Shown here one piece after another: positions 1 to 14,984 of a stretch of 64,000 bases of DNA. Within the stretch, counting starts at the first letter, position 1, and each line of letters starts with the position of its first letter. The position numbers were made by a program, and so were the translations under genes. The notes beneath the pieces were generated by a model. It made no database searches, had not been told where the DNA came from, and was given only the letters and a program-made list of their open reading frames with translations. The DNA lies in NCBI RefSeq assembly GCF_016808335.1, contig NC_015990.1, positions 1 to 64,000 on the forward strand. The letters are read 5' to 3'. Source of the DNA: Panicum virgatum. Lineage: Eukaryota > Streptophyta > Magnoliopsida > Poales > Poaceae.

Positions 1-4
1 GAAC

Positions 5-38
5 TACCCAATATCCTGTTGGAACAAGATATTGGGTA
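5..38 (-). terminator. psbA 3' stem-loop
   Basis: Arms 5-15 and 28-38 are perfect 11-bp inverted repeats around a 12-nt loop, 50 bases past the psbA stop. Plastid 3' hairpins of this kind mainly define and protect mRNA 3' ends rather than stop transcription tightly. Confidence 0.8.
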
Positions 39-87
39 TTTTCGGCTTTCCTTCCTTCAAAAATTCCTATATGTTAGTAGAAAAACC

Positions 88-1167
<1,080 letters not shown>

Positions 1168-1240
1168 TCAAATTGCAAGGACTCCCAAGCACACGTATTA
1201 ACTAAAAAGAAAATAGATAATAGAAGGCTTGTTATTTAAC

Positions 1241-1270
1241 AGTATAATATAGCCTATATACTAATGTCAA
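1241..1270 (-). promoter_or_regulatory. psbA sigma70-type promoter
   Basis: On the minus strand TTGACA (1265-1270) and TATACT (1241-1246) are separated by 18 bases. Between them is the TATATA element characteristic of psbA promoters. It should be read by the plastid-encoded polymerase, about 90 bases upstream of the psbA ATG. Confidence 0.88.
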
Positions 1271-1664
1271 CCAAGCCAGCCTCAACGATTGGATTTCCAT
1301 ATAACTTCATTTACCAAATCCCAAAATTTTGGGAATGAAGTGAGTAAAAATCCAAAACTCAGATTACTCTTTTCTCTTTTGCATATGGGTTGCCCGGGAC
1401 TCGAACCCGGAACTAGTCGGATGGAGTAGATAATTCTTCCTTGTTACAATAAAAAAAACCCCTCCCCAAATCGTGCTTGCATTTTTCATTGCACACGACT
1501 TTCCCTATGTAGAAATAGCCAATTTCTATTCCGAAGAGGAAGGCCACTAATTTTTTTATTTAATTAGTAAATTGATTCACCTACTATGGAACATTTCAGA
1601 ATGTAAAATGTGCAAGTTTTATCTTGATATCGATCTTTTCTAGTTTATTAATTTTGTCTAATAA

Positions 1665-3206
1665 TTAATTAAGAGTAAGAGGATTCACCAGGTCATTGAT
1701 ACGGATAATATCCAAATACCAAATACGCTCACTGTGTGATCCATTGAAAGAAAAGTGAGTTGTTTTGGTGAACATCAAACAAAAAACTTGCTCTTCTTCC
1801 GTAAAAAATTCTTCTAAAAATACCGAACCCAATCGTTGCATAAAAGTTCGTACCGTACTTTTATGTTTACGAGCTAAAGTTCTAGCACATGAAAGTCGAA
1901 GTATATATTTTAGTCGATACAAAATCCGTTTTTTCGAAGATCCACTATGATAATGAAAAAGATTTCTACATATCCGACCAAAACGATCAAGAATATCCCA
2001 ATCTGATAAATCGGTCCAAACGGCTTTACTAATAGGATGCCCTGATCCAGTACAAAATTGAGCTTTTGATAAGGATCCAACGAGGCAAGTAGCAGGGACT
2101 GTGGTATCGAATTTTTTCATTCGAGTATCTATTAGAAAAGAATTCTCCAACATTTGATTCCTTACTAACAAAGTATTTATTGGTACACTTGGAAGGTACC
2201 CCAAGAAATCGAAGCAAGAGTTTGTTAATTGGTTTAGGCGAATCCTTTGTGGTTGAGTCCAAAAAGAGAAAAAATATTGCGAGAAATTGACAAGGTAAGA
2301 TTTCCATTTCTTCTTTAAAAGAAGAGTTCCTTTTGATGCAAGAATTGCCTTTCCTTGATATCGAACATAATGTATAAGAGGATCCATAAAGAACCATATG
2401 GTTTTCCGAAAAAAACCTGGGTACATTACCCAAAAATGTTCCATCTTCCCAGAAAAGTGGATTCGTTCCAGAAAGGTTCCAGAAGAGGTTAATCGTAAGC
2501 AAGAAGATTGTTTACGAAGAAACAATAAGAAAAATTCATATTCTGATACATAAGAGTTATATAGGAATTGAAATAGTCTTTTATTTTCTTTTTTAAAAAG
2601 AAAAAAAGATTTCATTGAAGTAATAAGACTATTCCAATTCGAATAATAGTTGAGAAAGAATCGCAATAAATGCAAAGATGGAACATCTTGAATCCGGTAT
2701 TCAAGGAGTTGAACCAGGATTTCTAAATGGATAGGATAGGGTATTTCTATATGTGATAGATAATGTAAATGCAAAAATTTGTCTTCTAAAAAAGGAAATA
2801 TTGAATGAATAGATTGTAAATTTTGAAACTTTGGTATTTCTTTTTCTTCCGAACAAGATGGTTGCCCTAGCGAAAGTGGGATTTCTACAACGATCGCAAA
2901 CCCCTCAGATAGAATCTGAGAATAAAACTCTAAAAAAAAATAATTGCTGTGATCCAACAATCGATCTTGGTTAGGCTGATTAACCAAATTAATCCAAAAA
3001 TTCTGCTGATACATTCGAATAATTAAACGTTTCACAAGTAGTGAACTAAATTTCTTGTTATTACAACCAAAAATTTCCACAGGCTCGGCACCATTTAATC
3101 CATAATCATGGGCAAATGCATAAATATATTCCTGAAAGAGAAGTGGGTAGACGAAGTATTGTTGACGAGATTTCTGTTTTTCTGAATACCCTTCGAATTT
3201 TTTCAT
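1665..3206 (-). CDS. matK: Intron maturase MatK
   Basis: MatK is the only maturase left in land-plant plastids and helps splice group IIA introns. The 513-residue frame starts [11 protein letters not shown], the normal grass N-terminus. The reverse-transcriptase part is degenerate. The C-terminal domain X is visible as the run from [15 protein letters not shown] through the basic [16 protein letters not shown] block. Residue His in [10 protein letters not shown] is where many plants encode Tyr, a known grass editing position. The C-terminus ends NPLTLN, where grass relatives I remember end NPLN; this is explained by a 6-bp in-frame addition. The gene has no promoter of its own that I can identify and is expected to be transcribed with trnK. 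Confidence 0.97.
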   Translation of the reverse strand: MKKFEGYSEKQKSRQQYFVYPLLFQEYIYAFAHDYGLNGAEPVEIFGCNNKKFSSLLVKRLIIRMYQQNFWINLVNQPNQDRLLDHSNYFFLEFYSQILSEGFAIVVEIPLSLGQPSCSEEKEIPKFQNLQSIHSIFPFLEDKFLHLHYLSHIEIPYPIHLEILVQLLEYRIQDVPSLHLLRFFLNYYSNWNSLITSMKSFFLFKKENKRLFQFLYNSYVSEYEFFLLFLRKQSSCLRLTSSGTFLERIHFSGKMEHFWVMYPGFFRKTIWFFMDPLIHYVRYQGKAILASKGTLLLKKKWKSYLVNFSQYFFSFWTQPQRIRLNQLTNSCFDFLGYLPSVPINTLLVRNQMLENSFLIDTRMKKFDTTVPATCLVGSLSKAQFCTGSGHPISKAVWTDLSDWDILDRFGRICRNLFHYHSGSSKKRILYRLKYILRLSCARTLARKHKSTVRTFMQRLGSVFLEEFFTEEEQVFCLMFTKTTHFSFNGSHSERIWYLDIIRINDLVNPLTLN

Positions 3207-3718
3207 TTGTATTTCTACTTGTTGAATCAGAGAAAAAAAGCATTTCTCGGTTTATCAAATGATGATACATAGTGCAATATGGTCAGAACAAGGTGTTGCA
3301 TAATACAAACCCTGGAAAGAAAGGGAGTCTAATCCATAGATCTTTTTCCGCTCCTTTTCTTTCTATCCAATTAGTTTATGTTTGTTCTAATTACAAAACA
3401 AACAAGAACTAATCTTTTATTTTTGCAGGCCAATCGCTCTTTTGACTTTGGAATACAGTCTCTTTATCAATATACTGTTTCTTTTACACATTCAATTCAT
3501 AACATCCCTTTTCAATCCATAATCAAGAATAATTAGGATTTCTAAAAAAAAAGTAAAAGGTCCACTCATAGGAAAACCTAACCTTTCCCCGCATCAGGCA
3601 CTAATATATTTTTAACGTCTAATTAGATCGGGGAATCCTTCCAATTAAGAAGTTAAGCTCGTTGCTTTTTATTTTATCAGAATTAGAGCCAGGCTCTATC
3701 CATTTATTCACTAGACCC

Positions 3719-3761
3719 ATAAAATCGGAATTTTTTTTTGAAAAAAAAATTCCGATTTTAT
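3719..3761. repeat. Long AT-rich inverted repeat in the trnK intron
   Basis: Bases 3719-3739 and 3741-3761 are perfect 21-bp complementary arms around a single G. The centre is T9-G-A9, so the real loop would include several A/T bases. It lies between the trnK 5' exon and matK. Confidence 0.85.
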
Positions 3762-4459
3762 TACGACATGCTACTTTTTCCATTCATTACCTTTGAGGAT
3801 CAGTCGTGGTCTTCTAGACTCTACCAAGAGTCTGGACGAATTTGTTGCTTCATCCAAATGTGTAAAAGATCATAGTCGCACTTAAAAGCCGAGTACTCTA
3901 CCATTGAGTTAGCAACCCAGATAAAATAGGATCTCTTAGACACGATCGAAATCCAAAAATCGATGGAATTACACCGGACGCTCCTGTCAAAACATTGAAT
4001 TAGCAAGACATCAAAAGAAAGATTTTATCACCCATTAAAAACACTCAAATACCAAAATGAACTGATCCCGTTAAATTTCACTAACGGTAAAAAAGGAGCG
4101 GTCCCAATCACAATGGCAAAATTGCATTTTTTTGGCAATCTCTTTAAATAAGGAAATCTTCTATGAGAATACATGCAAGGGGGGCAACCCTATCATTTGA
4201 GCGAAGTGTAGACAGAAATACCTAATATGGAGTGACGATAAAAAGACCCTGCTATCTACAAATTCTATTTGTTCAATAGACCTTTGTCAATGGAAATACA
4301 ATGCAATTAGATACAAAAAGGAAATAAAATAAGGACTTTTGTTGGATTGGCACGACATAAATGCAGCAAAAAAAAATAGGACTAAGAAAGAGGCAAATTG
4401 TGTCTAAATAATTAATAGTAGCGACCCTCTCCTACTTTTTTATTCATTTAGTTTTTCAA

Positions 4460-5555
4460 TTAACTCAAAGTTCGTTCTTTATCTTTAAAGAATTCTGCCT
4501 TCTTTAAAATATCATAAACTGTTCTTGTAGGTTGAGCACCCTTTTCAAGGAAATAGAGAATAGCAGGAACATTTAAACAAGTTTGATTTTTTATTGGATC
4601 ATAAAAACCCACTTTTTGAAGATCTCTTCCTTCTCTTCGAGATCGAACATCAATTGCAACGATTCGATAGATAGCTTATTGGGATAGATGTAGATAAACA
4701 ACCCCTCCCCTAGAAACGTATAGGAGGTTTTCTCCTCATACGGCTCGAGAAAATGATTCCAATTTCTGTCTATAATACAAGTAGATAGAAATTAGATTAT
4801 GACTTGCATTAATTTCCTTAAAGAAAAGAAAAAACAAATTTCATTTATACTCATGACTCAAGTTGGCTAATTTTGACTGACAGACTTCAAAAGAAAAACC
4901 CTTCGAAATTTTTTGAGTCGTCTCTAAACTCTTTTCTTTATCTCATCTCGAACAAATTTACTTTTATTCCTTATTCTGATCTAATTCTATTGTTGAGACG
5001 GTTGAAAATCGTGTTTACTTGTTCCGGAATCCTTTATCTTTGATTTATGAAATCCTTGGGTTTAGACATTACTTCGGGAATTCCTATTCTTTTTTCTTTC
5101 AAAAGAGTAGCAACATACCCTTTCTTTTTTCTTATTTCCTTCAATAAAACATTTCACTCTTCTATATAAATCCAATATGAACGATTGATTCAGATAGACT
5201 TTTAATCGAAAAAGTTTTTCCAATCTTCCAAAATGGGACTTTTTTCTTATTTTAACCTTTTTATTTCTATATTAAGGATAGACTGACAAAGTTGGCCTAA
5301 TTTATTAGTTTTTACTAACCCTAGATTCTTTCCCTTGATAAAAAAGAAATTCTGTCCTCTCGAGCTCCATCGTGTACTATTTACTTAACAAACAACCCAG
5401 CGCAAATTCGGTTCGGGACGAATAGAACAGACTATGTCGAGCCAAGAGCATTTTCATTACTATGGAAAATGATGGATAGCAAAATCCACAATCGATCATG
5501 TCCTTCAAGTCGCACGTTGCTTTCTACCACATCGTTTTAAACGAAGTTTTACCAT
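4460..5555 (-). CDS. rps16: Ribosomal protein S16 (two exons)
   Basis: S16 is a small-subunit ribosomal protein. Exon 1 is 5516-5555 (40 nt, [13 protein letters not shown] plus one base), and exon 2 is 4460-4677 (218 nt). Together they encode 85 residues ending FKDKERTLS. The intron starts GTGCGAC and ends AT, as group II introns do. Both exons are intact, so the gene looks functional; rps16 is lost in many other plants. It lies between trnK and trnQ on the same strand as both. Confidence 0.95.
4678..5515 (-). other. rps16 group II intron
   Basis: The 838-nt intron carries a clear domain V hairpin at 4713-4746 (GAGCCGTATGAGG... pairing with a complementary arm) about 35 bases before the 3' splice site. 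No ORF of interest was seen inside. Confidence 0.9.
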
Positions 5556-6548
5556 AACATTCCTCTAATTTCATTGCAAAATGGTATCGAGAATTGATCC
5601 AATATGTAAGGAATCATGAATAGTCATTGCTTTTGTATACTAATTCAAACTTGCTATCTATGGAGAAATATGGATAAAAGAAATAAGTATTTATCTGGGA
5701 ACACTCTGCAAAGATCCAATATATTTAAACTCATATTCTATCATATGAATGAAACATAGTTCGAAAAAGAGGAATAAAATAGTTTGCTTAACTTAAGACT
5801 TATTTATTATTTAATTTCCATTCTCAACAGATAACTCAAGATGATCAATCCTGAAATGAGAAGGATCGACTCTTCCCCAACAAATAAACTATCAACCTCC
5901 AGTTGAATTAATTTAACTAATTCATATATTTTTCTGTAACAAAAACAATTAACTATTAACCAAATAAGCTATGTCAATGAAAAGATTGGTAGTTTGGGGG
6001 TAGTTATAAAATTCTCACACTTCTTCGACTCGAATAACAAAAGAAAGAAAATTTTTTTTGTAAAGTAAAATTAAGGTCTTATTTTTTACTTATAGCATTC
6101 TTTCTTTTAGGTAAAAGAAAGAACTAAAAATAAAAAATAAGAAAAGTACTATTTTTTTTTTAATCCATACCGAAATGGATCATTCTGGATATTTAAAGAA
6201 TCACAGATCGAGATCGTTTTTGCTTAACCAAAGAAGGACCCTTCTTTTTTACTAATAATACAACAAATAATACAACAAAACTAATAATACAACAAAAGAA
6301 AAATTGATCTCGATCATAAAGGGATAGGTCTCATTTTCTATACAGTGTTTTACCTCATTAATCATGAAAATAAAGATATTAAATTTGACTGGACTTGACA
6401 CTTGATTTTTTTTTCTGAGAAAGAAAATGAATGCTTCGAAATACATCTAATCCACGAGTTCATAAGAGATAATTATTCTCTTTAATAAACTTTTTTTGTG
6501 TCGTGCAGAGCACAATACGATTCTATCTTTCGCTTCATCAGAAAAAAT
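5556..6548. other. rps16-trnQ spacer
   Basis: AT-rich, non-coding. The only structure noticed is a short imperfect repeat of ACTAATAATACAACAAA units at about 6251-6297. No gene could be supported. Confidence 0.7.
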
Positions 6549-6620
6549 CTGGGACGGAAGGATTCGAACCTCCGAGTAACGGGACCAAAACCCGCTGCCT
6601 TACCACTTGGCCACGCCCCA
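6549..6620 (-). tRNA. trnQ-UUG: tRNA-Gln(UUG)
   Basis: A 72-nt cloverleaf begins TGGGGCGTGGCC on the minus strand. The anticodon is TTG in the loop TTTTGGT, with a T-arm GGTTCGAATCC. It stands opposite in strand to psbK just downstream. Confidence 0.97.
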
Positions 6621-6970
6621 TTTCGTTTTATCCGACACTAATAAACAGTATTATTTTTATATATTATTCGTCAATCCCACTTCAATTACCTAAAAAATGA
6701 GGGATATTTTCTTGCTAGGATTCTAGACATGCGGATAATATAGAATCCAAAAAATGCATTGATCATTACATGGAATTCTATTAAGATATTATATGAAAGT
6801 CGAATTTCTTCCATTCTCATTTGAGAATGCGAATACAAGGAGGTATTTTGTGTTTGGGAAAGTCCGAAGAAAAAAGGATTTTGAATCCACCCTTTCTTTT
6901 GCTTTTTTCCCTTAGAAAAATAACTCAATCAAAATCCAATTATCTACTCTACAAGAACGAAATGCTTGGT
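6621..6970. other. trnQ-psbK spacer
   Basis: 350 bases of AT-rich leader for psbK. No RNA gene or convincing ORF seen. An open frame runs into psbK from 6821, but psbK starts at the internal ATG. Confidence 0.6.
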
Positions 6971-7156
6971 ATGCCTAATATACTTAGTTTAACCTGTATC
7001 TGTTTTAATTCTGTTCTTTGTCCGACTAGCTTTTTCTTCGCCAAATTACCCGAAGCTTATGCCATTTTCAACCCAATCGTGGATGTTATGCCTGTCATAC
7101 CTGTACTCTTTTTTCTATTAGCGTTTGTTTGGCAAGCCGCTGTAAGTTTTCGATGA
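6971..7156 (+). CDS. psbK: Photosystem II protein K
   Basis: A 61-residue precursor starting MPNILSLTC. PsbK is a one-helix thylakoid subunit at the edge of the CP43 side of photosystem II. The N-terminal part up to about residue 24 is removed in the mature protein. The helix is the hydrophobic stretch [20 protein letters not shown] near the C-terminus. The frame is open further upstream, but only this ATG gives the conserved N-terminus and family length. psbI follows on the same strand and the two are normally co-transcribed. Confidence 0.97.
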
Positions 7157-7648
<492 letters not shown>

Positions 7649-7768
7649 AAATCCAAAATTTTTGGGAATTTTTTCTTACAAATTGGATTTATTTCGTACA
7701 TTTATCTATGAGAAAATCCGGGGGTCAGAATTCCTTACAATTCGAAAGTTCCAAATAATCCGAAGGGG

Positions 7769-7856
7769 CGGAAAGAGAGGGATTCGAACCCTCGGTACAA
7801 AAAAATTGTACAACGGATTAGCAATCCGCCGCTTTAGTCCACTCAGCCATCTCTCC
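7769..7856 (-). tRNA. trnS-GCU: tRNA-Ser(GCU)
   Basis: An 88-nt class II tRNA with a long variable arm (TTGTACAATTTTTTTGTAC region), anticodon GCT and acceptor GGAGAGA/TCTTTCC. It is followed by psbD, not by the trnG-UCC found there in non-grass plants. This marks one end of the 28-kb grass inversion. Confidence 0.97.
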
Positions 7857-11283
<3,427 letters not shown>

Positions 11284-11434
11284 GATTTTTTTATTTCTAC
11301 CTGTTCCACTTTTTTTCTGTTCTGGCTCGGTTATTCCATCTAGCCGAGCCATTCATGCTTTTTTATGAAAGAATGATATAAGGGGGCAGAACAAAGAAAA
11401 ACATAGAAAGAAACAAATGTATTCAATAAACAAA

Positions 11435-11522
11435 AGGAGAGAGAGGGATTCGAACCCTCGATAGTTCCTAGAACTATACCGGTTTTCAAGACCGGGGCTA
11501 TCAACCACTCAGCCATCTCTCC
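11435..11522 (-). tRNA. trnS-UGA: tRNA-Ser(UGA)
   Basis: An 88-nt class II tRNA with anticodon TGA in CTTGAAA, a long variable arm TATAGTTCCTAGAACTATA-like, and acceptor GGAGAGA/TCTCTCC. It faces psbC and psbZ from the opposite strand. Confidence 0.97.
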
Positions 11523-12054
<532 letters not shown>

Positions 12055-12259
12055 ATTTGTTTAGTATTTAGTAGCCCGATATAAAATAAATAAAAAGAAA
12101 GGCCTTTTTTTCGAAAAATTTCTTTGATACACATTAAAATGCTATTTTCGTTCCGAATTATTATATTACTTCTTCTCCTTCATTATTATGAAATTCTATT
12201 GCCATTAGAATATTGATTGACAGACAATTAATAAAAAGAAAACTCTAATAGAAAATGAA

Positions 12260-12291
12260 ACGGTCGACCCAGACATAGACGGTCGACCCAG
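12260..12291. repeat. 13-bp direct repeat, 19-bp period
   Basis: ACGGTCGACCCAG occurs at 12260-12272 and again at 12279-12291. The period of 19 bp equals that of the duplicated 5' end of the adjoining trnG-GCC. Confidence 0.85.
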
Positions 12292-12318
12292 GTGGATATA
12301 CCCTATAAAATATAGGCC

Positions 12319-12354
12319 GTAGCGAGCGTAGTTCAATGTAGCGAGCGTAGTTCA
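12319..12354 (+). repeat. Partial tandem duplication of the trnG-GCC 5' end
   Basis: GTAGCGAGCGTAGTTCA occurs at 12319-12335 and at 12338-12354, a 19-bp period. The second copy contains the first 14 bases of the real tRNA gene; the first is an extra, isolated 5' fragment. Confidence 0.9.
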
Positions 12355-12411
12355 GTGGTAAAACATCTCCTTGCCAAGGAGAAGATACGGGTTCGATCCC
12401 CGTCGCTCGCC
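12341..12411 (+). tRNA. trnG-GCC: tRNA-Gly(GCC)
   Basis: A 71-nt cloverleaf with acceptor GCGAGCG/CGCTCGC, anticodon GCC in TTGCCAA and T-arm GGTTCGATCCC. The acceptor pairs with the second, downstream copy of the duplicated 5' sequence, so that copy is the functional one. Confidence 0.97.
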
Positions 12412-12789
12412 AGCTTAATTTAGTAAGGTACTATGATAAAAAATTAAATCTAGTTGACTACTTAACTACTTCTATTACTTAAGTACTTCTATTAAATTAA
12501 GTAGTTGTTAGTCTAGTACTGTACCCCTTCCTATCTTATGCTTCCTTTGCACCCGACTCAAAAAAAAAAGAGTGCTTCGGGGGCGAAAATCCAACTTTCC
12601 AAGAAAGTTCCCTAAACCGGGGCGGGGATTCACCGAGACAAACAAGAGACAAACGGTTTTTAAAGGGGATAGGCTATGCTTTTCTTTCATTTTTTTTTTG
12701 CTGCCTGCCTGCTGAATAAAAAAAAGAGTTGGATATAGCCCTCTACCATATCTATACAAATAGAATAGTCCGTTTATACGGACTGCTAA
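12412..12789. other. trnG-GCC to trnfM spacer
   Basis: No gene. Short TACTT-ATTAAGT repeats lie at 12460-12515. Bases 12739-12771 are identical to 37896-37928 beside the trnfM relic near rps14. Confidence 0.65.
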
Positions 12790-12863
12790 GTGCGGAGACG
12801 GGAATCGAACCCGTGACCTCAAGGTTATGAGCCTCGTGAGCTACCAAACTGCTCTACTCCGCT
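12790..12863 (-). tRNA. trnfM-CAU: Initiator tRNA-fMet(CAU)
   Basis: A 74-nt tRNA with anticodon CAT in the loop CTCATAA, preceded by a G-rich anticodon stem, and an acceptor stem unpaired at the first position, the mark of bacterial-type initiators. It lies next to trnG-UCC, an arrangement created by the grass inversions. Confidence 0.95.
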
Positions 12864-12957
12864 CTGTAGGGCCGAAAACAGGTGGACGAAAAAGGTTGAA
12901 TACAAGTCTCTACCATGTCTAGACAAACAAATAGAATAGTCTTTTTCTACAAAATGG

Positions 12958-13711
12958 AGCGGGTAGCGGGAATCGAACCCGCATCGTTAGCTTGGAAGGC
13001 TAGGGGTTATAGTCGACGTTGGTTTATTTTTTTTAACGTCTCTAATTCAAAACCGAACATGAAATTTTGATTTCATTCGGCTCCTTTATGGATATTCTCA
13101 CCACTTAACATCTATGTCAGCTTTTCTGTCTGAATGGAACCAAAGCTCTCTGCTTTCTAGATGATCCCTATAGAATAGGAGATAGAAATTATCCTAAATA
13201 TCTATCTAATCTACTTACTTCGTTCCCTAATTTCATTCAAGAGATCCTGAGGAAAAGAGTTGGGTTTCCACCGAGCTGAAACAATATACTGACGGTTCTA
13301 GTAAACCAAAACCATGGTTTTTTAGCTATTGGGCTTCCATTTCCTTTTTAAACAAAACAAAAGAAGATTTAGTTACGATTGGAAATAAACTTTTTTGTAT
13401 CTTCATCCATAGATCCTTTACTCATATTTATTCAATCGGAATACTTAAATGCAAAATTATGCTTCGCGATTCTGTACTCATAATCAAATTTGTATTTTGG
13501 GTGCAAATTAAATTAGTCTTTGGATACTAATCGCGAGAATGTATATTTTTCCTCAATATGCTATTGAGAGGAAAAGGATTAAACCCTTTATAAGAACTAA
13601 AGTTTTCATCGGAATATGAATATAAAAAAACTTAAGGATGCCTTAAGTATATCATTTCAAATTCAGTTATTAATAGAACGAATCACACTTTTACCACTAA
13701 ACTATACCCGC
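12958..13711 (-). tRNA. trnG-UCC: tRNA-Gly(UCC), split by a group II intron
   Basis: The 5' exon is 13689-13711 (23 nt, GCGGGTATAG...) and the 3' exon 12958-13005 (48 nt). Joined they give 71 nt with acceptor GCGGGTA/TACCCGC and anticodon TCC in CTTCCAA. The intron interrupts the D-arm, as is typical of trnG-UCC. The exact 3' splice base could be shifted by one. Confidence 0.95.
13006..13688 (-). other. trnG-UCC group II intron
   Basis: The 683-nt intron starts GTGTGAT and has a clear domain V hairpin at about 13049-13083 (GAGCCGAATGAAATC... with its complement). Confidence 0.88.
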
Positions 13712-13818
13712 TACATGTAGATTATGATACCAACGCTACCCTTTGTCAAGGGTAGCCATTTGAGAAGGGGGCTAATTCAACCTTATCAAATCAAACGGTG
13801 AAAGTTCATGGCAGTGGG

Positions 13819-13838
13819 CGGTTGGTACTTCAACCGCG
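13819..13838. repeat. Perfect 7-bp-stem hairpin
   Basis: GCGGTTG and CAACCGC flank a 6-nt loop. It sits directly beyond the rpl2 fragment and is GC-rich against an AT-rich background, so it may be a mRNA end structure or part of an old tRNA- or intron-like element. Confidence 0.7.
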
Positions 13839-13860
13839 AGCCTTTACTTTAGGATTTAGA

Positions 13861-13959
13861 TAGCCCCTCTCTAGTCTGTAAAATACATCTCTTCTTACCA
13901 TGCCAATTGTGTATGAACCAAATGTATGCATTTCGATTAGGATCTATTCTACGGTTATG
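13861..13959 (-). pseudogene. rpl2: Fragment of ribosomal protein L2 gene
   Basis: Read on the minus strand this ~99-bp stretch translates in part as [13 protein letters not shown] followed by a lysine/arginine-rich segment with GKKRCIL. It parallels the L2 exon 1 block [24 protein letters not shown] as I know it. At DNA level the match carries a 1-base deletion and a 2-base insertion relative to the remembered gene, so it cannot encode L2. It has neither a start nor the rest of the gene. The functional rpl2 would be in the inverted repeat, outside this window. Homology is by memory, not by a search. Confidence 0.72.
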
Positions 13960-14104
13960 ACTACAATATACACTAAGAGATATAGGGGGCAGTACAGTCC
14001 CCATAAATCTCTTTCTTCCTTTTTTTGTTCAGAATTGAACAAATAAATTGGGAAAGATGTTTTCTTCCTCCACTTATCATGAAATCTGAGCCATAGGTAA
14101 GGAG

Positions 14105-14434
14105 TCAGATGACTTTCAAAAATTCATCATGGACTTCCTCTATCACTTGAGAGAAACAACAAACAAAGAGTAATAACTTAAAATAAAAAGAAAAGCAGAT
14201 AGGAATCGACAGATTTAACTGATGAAAATTTACATCAGAGGACTCTGATGAGGACTCCTCAAACTCTTCATAAAGAGGATCCGGAAAGTCTCTGGTTAGT
14301 GGATCCTCCCCATTTACTAATTTCCTCTCTTCTTTTCCACTCAATTCTAGTTTATTAAATTCTTGTTTAAAAGAATCAAAGAAGATGAATATAACTAAGA
14401 ACACATAAAAAAGAGCATAGAGGACCAAGGCCAT
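14105..14434 (-). other. Unassigned ORF, 109 residues, membrane-like
   Basis: I do not recognise this protein. It begins MALVLYALFYVFLV, a strong hydrophobic segment of about 18 residues. A charged middle with Asp/Glu/Ser-rich EEFEESSSESSD follows, then a second hydrophobic stretch (about residues 80-95), so a two-pass membrane topology is plausible. AGGAGG lies 11 bases before the ATG and overlaps the stop of the preceding frame (14450-14644). An in-frame TTG six bases upstream is less likely as a start. Base composition is plastid-like. It could be a small grass-lineage gene or a chance ORF in a decayed region; conservation was not testable here. Confidence 0.35.
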
Positions 14435-14449
14435 TACCAAACGTTCCTC

Positions 14450-14644
14450 CTAAGAATCATATTGGGTATCTGTTCCCTTCCTTTTCACCCTAGGATCAGA
14501 AACCCAAAATCCTCCTTTTTCTAGTGTTCGGAAACAGAAAACCTTGAACCAGGAGGAGTTAGGTATGTAGGATATGGTTTTTATTTTTTGTTGGGCAGGC
14601 AGTAGTATAATTTTTCTACTCTCCAGTAGAAATTCGATTGCCAA
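14450..14644 (-). other. Unassigned 64-codon frame, no ATG
   Basis: This frame lies between the two membrane-like ORFs and has only a TTG as possible start, right after an in-frame stop. No family is recognised. Its stop TAG is part of the Shine-Dalgarno-like sequence of the next ORF. It may be only a remnant. Confidence 0.18.
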
Positions 14645-14731
14645 CTTTTTAGAATAAAATTAACTCCAACATAATTTGTTCCAAATCCACTAGAATCCTT
14701 GTAGAATAGTCAAGTACCCCATTTCCAAGGG

Positions 14732-14845
14732 ATACCTGTTGAAAACAGTTTCAACAAATCCGTCCAAAACTTTTTTAATTATTCTTAAAATGGACTCGAA
14801 AGTTTTTCCAAAAGAAAAAGATGCCTGTTAAAAATTGTTTCAATC
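14732..14845. repeat. Imperfect 25-bp direct repeat
   Basis: GATACCTGTTGAAAACAGTT (from 14731) and GATGCCTGTTAAAAATTGTT (from 14820) are related copies about 89 bp apart, both followed by TTCAA and then CCAAAAC. One copy is inside the 69-residue ORF and the other is just past it, which suggests an old internal duplication. Confidence 0.6.
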
Positions 14846-14984
14846 TCTCACCAAAACAGATAAGAAGTATATCACTGAAAATTAATACCCAACCATATGG
14901 GTATATGAAGAGCACAAATTCCTTTATACTCCACCCAATTAGAATTAGGGGAAATAAAACATAAATGGAGAAAGTTCTCATCAT
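14775..14984 (-). other. Unassigned ORF, 69 residues, membrane-like
   Basis: Starts MMRTFSIYVLFPLILIGW and is mostly hydrophobic, with two likely membrane segments (about residues 4-27 and 31-44) and a basic C-terminal tail. Its ATG overlaps the stop of the ORF before it in an ATGA arrangement, the same coupling that atpB and atpE use. No family was recognised. If expressed, it would be translated from the same mRNA as its upstream neighbour. Confidence 0.32.

Larger units (their letters stand above)
1421..3881 (-). other. trnK group IIA intron containing matK
   Basis: The intron starts with GTGCGAC at its 5' end. A domain V-like hairpin lies at about 1468-1502, close to the 3' exon. matK fills 1665-3206. 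The stretch 3207-3881 is the matK leader within the intron and contains a near-perfect 21-bp-arm inverted repeat at 3719-3761. Confidence 0.9.
1386..3918 (-). tRNA. trnK-UUU: tRNA-Lys(UUU), split by a group II intron
   Basis: The 5' exon is 3882-3918 (37 nt) and the 3' exon 1386-1420 (35 nt). Joined they give a 72-nt tRNA with a GGGTTGC/GCAACCC acceptor stem and anticodon UUU. The intron begins GTGCGAC, the group II 5' consensus, and carries matK. In this family the intron is group IIA and is thought to be a MatK substrate. Confidence 0.97.

Noticed and set aside
2029..2502. 157-residue ORF on the minus strand inside matK
   Set aside because: It lies in another frame of matK, has no family match and no leader.
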